From: Cladorhizidae sp. MBARI D1340-BT2
Taxonomy: Eukaryota; Porifera; Demospongiae; Poecilosclerida; Cladorhizidae
Direction of reading: 5' to 3'
Assembly (NCBI GenBank): GCA_028752905.1
Contig: JAQNBH010000007.1
Location: 15,032,759 to 15,096,758, forward strand
DNA: 64,000 bases
Positions 42,891-54,845 of this stretch are shown here, in pieces. Position numbers and translations under genes: made by a program. The first letter of the stretch is position 1; every line of letters starts with the position of its first letter. The notes under the pieces are model-generated. The model did no database searches, was not told the origin of the DNA, and worked only from the letters and a program-made list of their open reading frames with translations.

Positions 42891-45837
42891 TATAACGGCA
42901 GTTCTGGTGCTGTGACATAGAGAAATACCCCCCATCCTCCGTCTCCCTCACTCGAAGGCAGTGCTTAGTTGGAAGATTTTTTAATGTAGTTATTTAACAA
43001 AAACAATTAAGTTTTTTCATCATAATTTAAAGAAGTCATTAGCATATACCAAAATGTAAGAATAATAGTGTTAATCTAAGCAGTACTGGTGGGCTAGCAA
43101 TTGTTAGAAAACTAATTTAGATTTGTTATCACCTTATTAATTATTGTTCTGTTCACATTGTTTATGGTAAGTGATTGAATAAAAATATAGGCATGTTATC
43201 ACCCTATTAATCAATTTTTGTCAACCATTTGTGGTGGTTTGTATGACTCACATTTTATGTGTTGTATCAGGACAAACGGGCACACCACAGTTAGTGAGTC
43301 CTACACCGAACTGGGCAAGTTAGAGTAGAGTATTATATAGCGATGCTAGATTCACACAGTCAAGTTGCATAGAATAAGATATCTTTGCATACCAACTTCA
43401 CGCAATGGAAGATCTGGTAAGAAGCACTCGTGTATCCAAAGTTAACACAAATTTTATTATACCCAAATAACATGAGACATGAAGTAGATCCACACATCTT
43501 TGAAGAATGATAAACGAGGAAGCTATTCTATATCAACTGAGGGTTCATTGAGGAGTATTTTTATAGTGCCTTGAAAGATTCACATTTCTAAACTTGCCTT
43601 CTCTGGGAAATTTTTTTTTTCAAAATGGGAATTTATCATGAAAACTAAGCTTGTTTAGTTAATAACTGTTGTAGACTTGTAGTAGTTTAAAGGATTGTGT
43701 TGCCTTGAGAATAAGTACAACACCAACAGAGAAATAAATTATGATGGCATTCTTTTGTAAGATTTGTATTTTAAAATTGTTGATATTCGTATGCAAACAA
43801 GACAAAATATATGTGACATTCTGTGAAAATAGTCAGCTTGAGTGTTGGCATGAGCTAATGAATCACTTCTTAAATCCATCCCGAAAAATAGACAATGAAA
43901 ATGCGAAGGAAAGTCCATATAAGCATTAGCAGATATCAAAGAGCATGAATAGTAAATCTCAGTTACTAATCATATGATGTAGACAAGACAGAGTGTCATT
44001 GTCATAGTACCATTAGCTCATAATTTACAAGTGCATATATCACGAACAATATTATTTGCAAGACCTATTCAAATAATTCTAGTAAACACTCAATGTTATA
44101 ATAAACAGACACCTCACACTATGAGATTAAATTTGCATGCCATCTGGATTCTCCATGGCTCAGTTGTACACAAGCTCTGTATTAATTCCTCTCCCTAAGC
44201 ATCAACTCACTGACATCAATTCTCCCTCATATATAACCAGTTTCAAGGAACAAATATCCATTTTATTTGTATATAATAGAAAGGGCAGATTATTGTTCCG
44301 GATAGTAAGTGAAAAAGGAATGCACTTTAAATTGTTTGACTACAATCCTTGCAGCATGAGTGAAACCAATGGAGTCATTTATATATGAATAAAATCAAGT
44401 AATAATGAGATATACTTATTCAGTTATAAAAACACTCACCTTTAAATAAAGAATAATAATTTCCATTGATTGGACTTCTAGTTTGGGAGAACATGCTATT
44501 GTTGTTGTTCCTCAATAACAGATTGGAATGCATGCAAGTTGCTACAATATTATAGAGATTGTAGAGAATATTCTGTCCTGGGGTAATTCAGAAGAATAAT
44601 TTCTGTGAACGACTTCTATACAGCTATCCATGATGTTCATAGAAAATTGCACTTGCATGCTGGGTATAAAATTATGCTCAGGATTTTGTTTCTTCACTCT
44701 CATACTTTACTTGATATTTAATTAATATAATAATGATTCTGAGTAGTGTCATGGATTAGATTTTTAGCTTGTTTTCCAGTTTTCAGCAGAAGAAGCCTCA
44801 AATGACAATTGCTAATTTCTCTCCACCACAAATATTGCTAAACACATTGAAGAACAATTAAATAGGTAAGAAGTTAAGCAAAGGATAATGGGGTAAGCTA
44901 CAAGATCCTTAACAAGCCAGCATCCAACTCTATTTCTGGTCATGTTCACAAAAACACTAAATGGCTGATGAAGGCAAAGTATGTAGTAGCCTTGTACACA
45001 ATGATGATAGGAGGATCATTTTGGAGAGGAGCAAGATGTTACCTCTACAACTGAAGAAGGTAACTCTTCAATGGTGCTTCTTGAGAGAGGCATAGAGCAG
45101 TTTAAACAACTCCAATTAAAAACCCATCAATAATCATTGTGTTAAAAGCTAAAGAGAAAAAACAAAAGTCAACAAGCCAACAAGCTAGAAGCAACTAATG
45201 ATATGTGCATCTCTGGGTTGAAGACGATTCACATAATCACTTAAGTCAAATCAAAATAGTTGTGTAACAGGTCATGGAGAAATAAGTTATAATGATGGGG
45301 TAACAGAAAGTGACCTTGAAGTAGAGAAGACCCCATTTAAAATCTGATCAAAGTAGTGACTTTTCAATTTGAAAAATGAAGCACTTGTTTGAAATGTTGG
45401 CAAAAAAAATGTATAAAGCTTTTCAATCTGTGGAAACACCTCAGTAAACTGGGAATGGGTTATTTGAATATTACTGATCAAAGGAATTCTGAGGTAGTCT
45501 GACTAGGCTCTTTAAAAGAAAAAGAGTATCTGCTTCCAATTCATACACGACCTAACTGGCTGTTAAAAACATTAAGTGCCTCAGTTTGTGGCAATTGTCT
45601 GTTGTTGGTAATTGTCCTCTTTTTTTCCTTGCTATTGTAATACAAAGCGGTCTGTATCGCCCAATCGTCGGACACTCAACAAATATCTTAGCCAACGCTA
45701 TGCTCAAAAATACGGCATGCACCAAATTTGCATGGCGTCCGCCGTGGGTGTGTACGCTAGAGTTTTAGTGTTGAGCGAGAGTCACTGCTTAACTTGACAT
45801 TTCAGTTATTTTCGTACGTAGCATCCATTGCATTTAG
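42891..45837. other. Gene-free AT-rich sequence
   Basis: I see no ORF with recognisable content, no LTR pair and no tandem array across almost 3 kb. Direct phrases atcacc(t/c)tattaatca recur at 43129 and 43198. Upstream sequence for the kinase gene that starts near 45856 probably lies at the right end. Confidence 0.55.
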
Positions 45838-46410
45838 TTCCAAAAGAAGATTAAAATGACTAAGTCAGTTACTCTCAGCAGGTCTAAACGTATTCTACGT
45901 GGCTTAAAATCACTTTTCTGCTGCTTTTGTTTTGGGAAAATAAAAATAACTGATGACTCCTCAAATAGTTCACTTGTAAGAAAGGGTAATCTTGCTACTC
46001 CCACTTTATCAAAAGTAGTTGATCCTGTCGCCAAGGTATCTGAAATGGGAGGATACAGAGTGTAAGTCAAGCCAATACTTTTTTTTGGTGATGTTGCTGT
46101 TAATTAGTACTTTTCATAACTAGGTCTCACTCGGGAACAAACCACATTGCCACCAGCAGTTATGAAGAAATGAGTGGACATGGAAATGATATCTACCAAA
46201 ATCAAATTGGAGTACCCTGGACAAATGAACTTTCTGGTAATTGTAAGTTGTTTTCGCCATACCAGATAGAGAATAATTTCTATTGCTAATGAGAATTATT
46301 CAACTCATAACAGAAATCTCCTATGGAACACCCCATATAGGATTTTGTGCCAATATATATGTACTAAACATAAACTATGTAGTTTTGAAGTAATTACATG
46401 TTATTCAAAC

Positions 46411-46796
46411 TGTTATGGTTAGCCCTGTACTGTATAGCTAACCCACAACCCCTGCCTGTCTGTCTGATATCTGGTCTGAACTCAGTCCCTGTGCTAATTC
46501 TATAACTGCTGATAAAGTAATTAGAGAATGTATCTTGACTCACAATATCATACAATACAGAGGGGACTTTCCTAGCTGAGCAGACTGTTCCTTTTATAGG
46601 TTATCTACTCAGCTCTGACAGGTCCCTATAGCGAATAATATTACAGCCAATCAGATGACTACACCTGTTAGGTAACTACAACCAATCAAATGACTACATC
46701 TCTTAGGTAACTGTTTTATATACAGTCTGTGCATTGCATGACTATATTTGTTGAACTGTTAGTTAGGGAGCTAAGACAGGCTGACACTCCCTAACA
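46411..46796. mobile_element. Solo LTR E, left-arm copy
   Basis: 386 bp from TGTTATGGTTAGCC to CTCCCTAACA, with 5-bp target duplications caaac (46406-46410 and 46797-46801). Its twin lies at 63228-63613 in the right arm, so the insertion predates the inverted duplication. Both edges fold (GGTTAGC ... GCTAACC; TTAGGGAG ... CTCCCTAA). No internal coding region remains. Confidence 0.88.
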
Positions 46797-47356
46797 CAAA
46801 CATACATCAATGCCACACAACCTTTTGGCCCTGGTCACTTTTGATGTGGAAGGACAAAGTTTACAAACTATTTTATTGTAAGTGTGACTGTTACGCATTG
46901 TTAATCTTTCCTATTTGCACACAGATGAGCCTGGAACGACAAATGATAATGATTTCAGTGTGCCACTTTTCGGACTGGACATGCCGTATCATAAAATCTC
47001 ATAACTTGAAATTTAAAGAATGCGTTGGTAAAGGTAAAGCCTATGTTACAATAATTATATGCTGCAGCAATATATGCTGCAATACAGTAAAAAGCTGTTT
47101 GTTAAGTTTTTACAACTGACAGCAGGCAAATTTAAATGTGAGATTGTTATTCCAAAAGTTAGGAAATATATGCATGCAAATAATGCTACCATCAAATACC
47201 TAAGCTGGATCTAGCACAGTCAAATCGAAATCGACTGTCTGCTGTCAAGGCTGCACCTAACCTAACAATTTTAGTACCTTTCTCAATAACAATCGACAAT
47301 ATGGGTTTAATGCTCATGCTATTGGTAATGGCTTCCAATTTACGATATTTATGCAG

Positions 47357-47550
47357 TGACAGCTGAAAGCTAAAATAACACGAAGGTCTTAGATCTAAAA
47401 TTAGAGTGCTAGAGAAACAAAACATTTTCAAAGTGTTTTCACTGTCGATAGACTAGCTAGCATATCACCCCTCAAGTCATGAAGAAGGAATCGTTGAGCC
47501 TTTCTGATATGAAATCACATGGCTGTAATGCTTTAGTATGTAGATTTCTG
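47357..47550. repeat. 194-bp segment in opposite relative orientation between the arms
   Basis: This segment (tgacagctgaaagctaaaat to gtagatttctg) reads in the same plus direction at 56890-57083, although everything around it is inverted between the arms. One arm has therefore undergone a local inversion. The right copy has about 13 extra bases (atggctgattata) at one edge. Confidence 0.9.
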
Positions 47551-48983
47551 TGCCTTGGTCTTCTATGCTCAAGTATCATTTGCTTCTTTCAGCTAGATCT
47601 ACATACATTTTTATTCATTTGCATTTTGTTGAAAACACAATGCTTGCCACTGTAAGTCTCACCATATCAGCAATTGCAGTATTGTTATAGAAGAGTCATG
47701 TTAGATGCAGTCTTGCTAGCCAACAACTTGATTTTGATTTAACTGTGTGAGCTTTAGTGAAGCTTTTTAATACAGTAACCAAGTTCAATCTTTGTACAGA
47801 TATATCCACTAGAGTCCATAAAGAGTTCTTTACCATGGCCTCCAATACTATGCAGAACACATTCACTTCCATGCATAAAGCTTGTATTTCAATGATACGA
47901 TATTGACTACTTTGTTCTAAGCATTCTCTAAACTTGTCTCACAATAGTAGTATAGAGAACTTACTCTTCCTAGAATACTCTGGAGATAGCCTTGACTCTC
48001 ATCAGCAAATATTTTCAATGAAATATCAATTTTATATACATATTACAATATATGGTAATAATTATGGGACATAATGATCCTACAGTATGTAGAAAATAGT
48101 TTAATAAAGAGTGATATTGTAGACATCCTAGAGTAAGTAGAGATATTGTAGGCATCCGAGATATTGTAGGCATCCAACTATTTCAAATGTAGATTTAGTA
48201 CATTATTGAGCATGTGATAAATATTGGAGAGTAAGTGGTCATTCAAATGCAAACAAAAACTTACATATTTCCATATGAATATTGCATATTATCTGTAAAT
48301 AATACATTACATTTACAGGGTAAAATGTAAAATTAGGTCTAATAGTCCTGAAATATCTTATGCTTACTATTCTAGAATATGCGCTTCAGGGAGAACTACT
48401 AAAACTGAACCCTTAGAGGATGACAGATGGAATTTAAATTTTTATATGTTTCCATATGTGGTGAAATTATTAATTTAAAAAAACTTAAGCTGATGGCACC
48501 ATCTTTACTTGCATGAAATTTTCAAGAAGGAAGTTAGCTGTACTTCAGGCTGTCATTTTAAGGCTGGACTTAAGTCCAAAACCAAGAGTACAAATTTTGT
48601 TTAGTATCTGCCTAGTTTATAGCTAATTGCTTATAACTAAAGATGCTTCTATAGTAGATCTTATGTTGAACTTTTATATTGTTTTCTTACCTTTTTCATC
48701 AAGATGCATCTGCCATGGAAGTTGATGATTTATATAATGTCTGATCTTAGATTTCAGAGTCTATAAGTTCGGTTCTGCTAAATGTTTAGCTAAAAAATTA
48801 GCGTAGCTAGCTATTGCTTGATGTTTATCTAGTAGCTAAGGCTCTTTTTCCAGCTTTCTATCTGTCTTGTTTATCTCCTGAAGACTATAATTCTATAGTA
48901 AATTTACAAAGAATTTGCTTACTTCTTCAAGTCTAAGATGTGCATGCCCATTTTAAGGAGCTAGAAGAAGGACCTTAAACTCC

Positions 48984-49067
48984 ATGGGTACTGGAAGTAG
49001 TCGTACAAGTTACACTTTTGACGATAATTTTTATAATACAGCATTGAAGGCCATGAATCTTTTTAAG
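48984..49067 (+). other. Possible exon (28 codons)
   Basis: ATG followed by GTGSSRTSYTFDDNFYNTAL and KAMNLFK, then a GTATGT donor, with phase 0. The right-arm copy (about 55495-55425, minus) has lost 15 bp in the middle and the ATG context is changed. It lies in the long intron between kinase exons 3 and 4. It could be an alternative first exon; evidence is thin. Confidence 0.3.
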
Positions 49068-49161
49068 GTATGTATAAGCTTGTCCTGCAGGTAAGTTCGA
49101 CCTATATTGTATGCATATTATAAAGATAATATCTATAATATCCATTATATTTATTGTTCAT

Positions 49162-49811
49162 TGTCATAGAATCAGCCTTCTTCCAGAGCGGACACTCTAA
49201 CCCTCCAGACAGATCCCTGACTCTTATGCGACGTACCCTTTACTTCCCAGTCTAACCCACTGGACAGTCTCAGAGTAAGCCAAACTCAGCAATCTCTCCT
49301 AGATTGCTGGATCCCCAAATTGTTATATTACATAAAAGAGATAACTCTGCACAAAGGCAATCACAATACAGTCTCAGCCACAAATTAATGTCGCTTAGCT
49401 CTTAACTTACAGACTCTCAATTATCTAACATTATATTGTCTAACAGTTCCTTTTATATTATTCTAGCTACTGGGGTTCCATATCATCAGGTCGCTATGGC
49501 ACCATCCCCTGGCGACCAATCAGAGTGCTCCATGTCACCTTCTGATAGATCTGGTGAATTTGTCTTGATTAGTTCTGGGCTCTGAATGGAGGTGGTGGTT
49601 GGTAAGTTCTCAGGGCTCTGAATGGAGGTGGTGGTTGGTAAGTTCTCAGGGCTCTGAATGGAGGTGATCTCGGTTGGTAAGTTCCCAGGGCTCTGAATGG
49701 AGGTGGGCTCGGTTGGTAAGTTCTCAGGGCTCTCCACCATGACTTGTTCTGACTGGCTGTCAACAACAGCTGTTTCTGTGGTGTCAGTCAGGGAGGAGGA
49801 ATTCCCTGACA
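49162..49811. mobile_element. Solo LTR, left arm only
   Basis: 650 bp from TGTCATAGAATCAGCC to TTCCCTGACA, with perfect 5-bp target duplications ttcat (49157-49161 and 49812-49816). It is absent from the right arm, so it arrived after the duplication. The edge GTCAGGGA folds with TCCCTGAC on the minus strand, as in elements A-C. It includes four 36-42 bp repeats of ctctgaatggaggtgg(tg/gc)-type sequence near 49579-49720. Confidence 0.88.
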
Positions 49812-49812
49812 T
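49486..49812 (-). CDS. LTR-internal repetitive ORF (doubtful)
   Basis: 108 codons on the minus strand starting MSGNSSSLTDTTETAVVDSQ, with four units like SPENLPT(T/E)(T/I)TSIQ. It is open because the LTR's short tandem repeat keeps frame. It begins exactly at the LTR edge and has no known family; coding status is doubtful. Confidence 0.2.
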   Translation of the reverse strand: MSGNSSSLTDTTETAVVDSQSEQVMVESPENLPTEPTSIQSPGNLPTEITSIQSPENLPTTTSIQSPENLPTTTSIQSPELIKTNSPDLSEGDMEHSDWSPGDGAIAT

Positions 49813-50344
49813 TCATACTAGACATACATGTAGTCTTTTGAAGCTAATACAGTCCATTCTCTGCTTGGTCTGTCTCCCGATTTAGTCCAACTTCCAATAA
49901 CAAGTCCTCTGCAACACCATGTGAACTCCACTCCTACTATATGCTGCCCTCTAGATATATAAATGTTTTAGCCCAAGTTTTACTCACTCTCTTAATCTGC
50001 ACATCGCATCCATTCAAGACATTGTGCACAATAATTTATTTGATCTATGCTGTATAATAGTTTAGAAACAGCTTCCTCCTGGAGCTGGAGAAAATTATGG
50101 GGACCAGGACATCCACTACAAATGGAGGACGATATTTTGATCAATATTTATGGTGTGCAATAAAGGGAATGCCACAATGAAGAATTCTGTCATGAATCTG
50201 TGACCATCTAATTTTCCTGCATGTCATGAAATCATGAGCATCGACTCAGCATAAAATTTAATTATATCACATATTTGCAACAGTTATCTAGGCAGGGAAA
50301 TCAGTAGACTTTTAACATTGATGTTACACAAACACATTTTTATT

Positions 50345-50530
50345 AACTAATAACCTTCTCAATAATCAACTTCAAAAAATTGTATTCTCTCGACATTTCA
50401 ACTAGATGCTCTAGCCTTCATCAGGAATTCTTTAGCTACATAATATCAACTTTATTCCTGATGAAGGCTAGAGCATCTAGTCAAAATGTCAATTTGAAGT
50501 CGATTATTTATAAAGTTATTATTATGTCAA
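50345..50530. mobile_element. Foldback element, left-arm copy
   Basis: Two arms containing ACTAGATGCTCTAGCCTTCA (about 50401-50422) and its complement (about 50461-50484), around a ~35-bp loop with gctacataat. The outer parts (ataatcaacttcaa / ttgaagtcgattat) also pair. It is homologous to 54640-54845. The inner arm on the plus strand contains CTGATGA.aggctaga.gca.tctagtc.aaaa. Confidence 0.78.
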
Positions 50531-51896
50531 TTGAGAGTTCATTGAAAGATTAACTTTCATGTTTGCAAGTATTGAAATAATTTTAGTTTAACAGCTGTGT
50601 TTCAGTAGGTGCTTTGATTATGAATGTTCTACAAGCTGTAGTAGTTTAAGTTCTAAGCACTCTGTGTTGGGGAGATTTGATATGTCTTCTAATTGTCTTA
50701 GGTAAGCATGTAGGATTGGTTTACAGAGGTCTGTTGTTCTGCAAAACAGTCTTCACCAAAAGAGAGAATGAGGTTGCCATCAAAACTCTTCAAGGTGAAT
50801 GATGGTGATTAAACATTTGTACGTACATGATGCATTATTTCTTATTCCATCAGGATCTTATCACCCAAGTCTGGTAAAAGAACTTCTGAAGGAGTCTTGT
50901 ATACTGTCAAAATTCAAGCACCACAATTTCCTTTCTCTAATTGGAGTCTGTGTGGATGGAGGTTTAGTCCCTTTTATTGTCATGCCATTTTTGACCAATG
51001 GCAACCTCCTTGATTTCCTGGACAAAGAGAGTGAGCATTTGAGTATTGTGCCGTGCTCTCTGCTGTACCATGGGGGACAATGTCCTACTTGAGGGGGAGA
51101 GGCACTTTCATCATCGAGTGCAGGTTTAACCATTATATCATCTGCTCTTTGTACTGTGGTTGCAGAATTCCTAGATCGGTCGTGTATGAAGTGTTTGGTT
51201 TGATGTACAATATAGAAAAGTGAGGTCTGTTGGCTGGATCTTCTGTCCAGCATGTCATCTGAAGATCGTGATATCTAGGACACAATTAACATATAAGACA
51301 AAATAATTATTAAACTGCCATATGTAAGTGTAGAGAATAAAAAGGGTATATGCTCACTACTGGTGGCAAACAAATTTTAAAAGTATACTGAGTGAATGTT
51401 CCAATGCAAATCAGGAAGCTTGTAAGGTTTTTGCTATAGTTTGTCATGACGAGTAACATTCAACAATCCTGGGATGGCTTTAATAGATGATGAGCAAACA
51501 GGGCATGTCCCAGTTATGCAGCCAGTTGGGCTTTAAGACAAGATAAAGAATCAGCAGTGTAACACATAGTCTATTAAAAAGCTCTACTATTCTATGTCAT
51601 TCTGTAACCAAATAAACATCTTCCAATAGTTATGACATCACATAGCCATGCTTCCTGCATCACAATTTATTGGAGCATGCTTTGTTGTAGGGCTTAACCA
51701 TCCTATACCCAGAGCGAAGCATCGGAAGAAATTCCTTTTCAGCTACCTGGGAATAGGGAATCTTGCCGCAACTGAAGATCTCCCAGCAAGTTACTCCATA
51801 GGCCCACTGTATGAAATAGAGTAGAGCCATTTACAGATGAGATAGAAACTTATTAAGGCAAAAGGGAAAAACATAAATTAAAATAATAATCTCTCT

Positions 51897-51995
51897 GTTG
51901 ACATAATAACACCTCAATAAATCAACTTCAATTTTTATTCACTCGACATTTCGACTAGATGCTCTAGTCTTTAGTATGTGGACTACAAATCATAG
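51897..51995. mobile_element. Half copy of the foldback element
   Basis: From tgacataataacacctcaat through cgacatttcgactagatgct to agtcttta this matches one arm of the elements at 50345 and 54640. The second arm is missing. Confidence 0.65.
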
Positions 51996-53870
51996 CTACT
52001 TAATGCTTAAATATTATATTTGCCAAATATAAGCCAAAAAATTTTCTTGGTGAAATAATTCATTCCAGCATTACTCCTTGCAGAACTAGTAACCAAATCA
52101 CAAGCATTCCAATACTGATGTTTATGTGACAGCTGCCATCCAAATAATAACTAAAATAACAAATAAAGGAATTCATAACTATAGAAAATGTTGTGGATGC
52201 ATCCAAATTACTGAAACTCAACCCATATAGGGCATACTTAAAGGTTCAGAGATAGTAGAGCACTAACAAAACACTGAACAACATGGTGTATTTCTTGTGA
52301 TTCTGTAGTTTGCTCTCAATCTAGAATCTTAACGCCAGATATATAGATTAGTTTATTTCTGTGTGTAACAACATTGTGTTAGTCACTTTTCCTTGTGTGA
52401 CAATTTTATAGGATTTCATTAATATTCAAATAGGACAGAAAATGAGGCAAGCACATGAGTAATCTATGAATAGGGAAACACTTATTTATCTGTCATAGAA
52501 AACCATCAAAAATGTAACACTAAAAGTTTAATGGGGAAAAAAGTTCTTAAAGCAACATATTTGAAACAGTTGGGATGGTCATTTAGAATTTTTTTTTTAT
52601 GTTTTAACACAGAAAACTGGCTGCATTGACTCCACATATAAAGATAAGAAATCTTAAATATTTTACATGCAAAATGATAACAATGTAGTTGGTTACCTGA
52701 TAACCAAACATATGCATAGAGGAGAACAACTTCTTTTATTTTAAACCACTCTATTAAATAGCGGATATAACATTCATAGCTGAAAAAATTGCTTCAATTT
52801 AACTTAACAATCTGTAACTCGAAGCAATAATTTGGAAGAATGGTAAACCTCTACCATTTGTCTGGATCTGTACATACACTCAATAATGCAGAGACCATGC
52901 AGCAAGCTAGTGGAAATGTGAGTTGAGGAAATAAATCTCAGATGTATCAATTTAACTGCTACAGTTTAGCAGCCACAAATCTATCTCAGTGACAGTTACA
53001 ACTTCGGGGTTGTCTGGCCATATTTCATGCCCTTCTTAATATTTAAGACACTTCATTTGATAGTGGAGAGGAGAGCTGAACTTCAATACAGAGTGGCTGT
53101 TATACACCATGAAAATTCTGACTCTGCATTATAGCTGGGAACTAAATGTGAGGTATAGTGTACATATTTCATATTATATAGTTTAGTTGTATTTGCATGC
53201 AGACCATTATATAATATAATTTACTGTTTCAAACTAGATATAATCACAAACTCACTACGTCAGTTTTCTCCACTTACACTCCAAACACAAAGCCACATAT
53301 CAGTGTGGCTGGTCAAATATAGAGTACACAAAAATGTGGTATGATCAATAATATCATATCTCAGCTATAACTGTTTCTCATTTGCAGATTAATGAAACGC
53401 TACCTGGGTTGAATTTTTTTCTAGAGGCTTGCATGCTGCTATAACTTTTCTGCAATAAGGAAGTGAATCTTCTCATTTTCCATAGTAAAAACTGGTAAAT
53501 ATATTGACATAAATTAAAGACCATTATATAGAAACAGGTAGGTGACATCTTTGCTAAGTCCACATCATCTTAGAACAGAAATACTACTCATTGATATATC
53601 CATGAAAGAATATGTGTTCATGGATAGACTTCTATCAATTATTGGTTTCTCCTCTGATGGATGTTGCTCAGCTATTCAACTCACAATACCTACAAGACTG
53701 AATATGTAATCTTTGTGTGTAGTTCACATATTCAGCTACAGAATAGCAACTTTGAGAAGTGCATAAACTGGTAGATCATGAATAGCCATTGAAATTATGT
53801 GATCCAAACACTGCTTTCCTTATTTCAGCTCATTTTTGGTAATTTTTGCATTAGTAGAATTTTGTATAGC
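51996..53870. other. Spacer between the duplication arms, intronic to the minus kinase copy
   Basis: AT-rich, no ORF with recognisable content. A gttatttggatggcagctg-type phrase (minus, near 52150) could be a relic of the WMA segment expected between the DFG and WAYG exons, but the surrounding frame is closed. Confidence 0.5.
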
Positions 53871-54639
53871 ACTTTCCCCAATATTGCCATCTTCCCTGAC
53901 TGATTATGATCTAGTATAAACTAACATGCAGTTTCTTGCTGCCAGGTTTCTATGTACCATTCATTTGTTGGTCAAGTACTTCATACCTTTGGCCACTAAT
54001 ATCCAATAGCTTGTTTTCAACTTTCATCTAGAGATGTTAAAGTTGATAGAACTGACATATTTGTAATCTTAATAAACTCACTGTCCTTTCTCCAGTTGTC
54101 TTGAATGGCACAACACTCAAATTCTCACTCTCTTTGTCCAGGAAATCAATGAGGTTGCCATTGGTCATAAATGGCATGACAATAAAAGGGACTAAACCTC
54201 CATCCACACAGACTCCAATTAGAGAAAGTAAATTGCGGTGCTTGAATTTTGACAGTATACAAGACTCCTTCAGAAGTTCTTTTACCAGACTTGGGTGATA
54301 AGATCCTGATGCAATAAGAAATAATGCATCATGTACGTACAAATGTTTAATCACCATCATTCACCTTGAAGAGTTTTGATGGCAACTTCATTCTCTCTTT
54401 TGGTGAAGACTGTTTTGCAGAACAATTGACCTCTGTAAACCAATCCTACATGCTTACCTAAGACAATTAGAAGACATATCAAATTTCCCCACCACAGAGT
54501 GTTTAGAACTAAACTACTACAGCTTGTAGAACATTAAAATACTGTCATAATCAAAGCACCTACTGAAGCACAGCTGTTAAACTAAAATTATTTCAATACT
54601 TGCAAACATGAAAGTTAATCTTTCAATGAACTCTCAATT

Positions 54640-54845
54640 GACATAATAACATTATAATAACTTTCTAAATAATCGACTTCAAATTGTATTATCTCGACAT
54701 TTCAACTAGATGCTCTAGCCTTCATGAGGAATAAGTCTTGTCAAAGTTTATATTATGTAGCTATAGAATTCCTGATGAAGGCTGGAGCATCTAGTCGAAA
54801 TGTCGAGAGAATACAATTTTTTTAAGTTGATTATTGAGTTAATTA
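54640..54845. mobile_element. Foldback element, right-arm copy
   Basis: Arms pair from ataatcgacttcaaattgta (54666) to its near complement at 54820-54840 (tacaattttttt aagttgattat). The right inner arm reads CTGATGA, a short GCTGGA/TCTAGT hairpin, then CGAAATGTCGAG (54772-54806). It has better-preserved arms than the left copy. Confidence 0.8.

Larger units (their letters stand above)
45856..51052 (+). pseudogene. Tyrosine-kinase gene, 5' part, truncated by an inverted duplication
   Basis: Exons: 45856-46061 (MTKSVTLSRSKRILRGLKSL then CCFCF; an in-frame TAG precedes the ATG), 46124-46242 (SYEEMSGHGNDIYQNQIGV), 46925-47027, 50702-50794 and 50854-51052. Splice signals are good (GTAAGT, GTAAGT, tandem GTAAAG, GTGAAT) and phases agree. 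Exon 3 reads EPGTTNDNDFSVPLFGLDMP to a stop at 47002, but the kinase start LKFKECVG lies in the next frame, so the coding line is broken there. Exon 4 has GLVYRG and EVAIKTLQ (P-loop and catalytic Lys), and exon 5 has VKELLKESCILSKFKH (helix C Glu) and the hinge. Exon 5 ends at the duplication breakpoint, so the catalytic half is missing. The N-terminal Cys cluster suggests a membrane-linked or juxtamembrane segment. Confidence 0.7.
46330..51052. repeat. Large inverted duplication, left arm
   Basis: Read as reverse complement, it matches 54107 to the window end, with high identity interrupted by insertions. Matching landmarks include cagatgagcctggaacgaca (46922 and, reversed, 57541), the exon 50702-50794 and 54457-54365 pair (both 93 nt), and the solo LTR pair. 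It lacks element A and the ~290-bp insert at 63670. Confidence 0.92.

Noticed and set aside
52130..52170. Possible WMA segment of the kinase on the minus strand
   Set aside because: Only four residues fit and the frame closes immediately.
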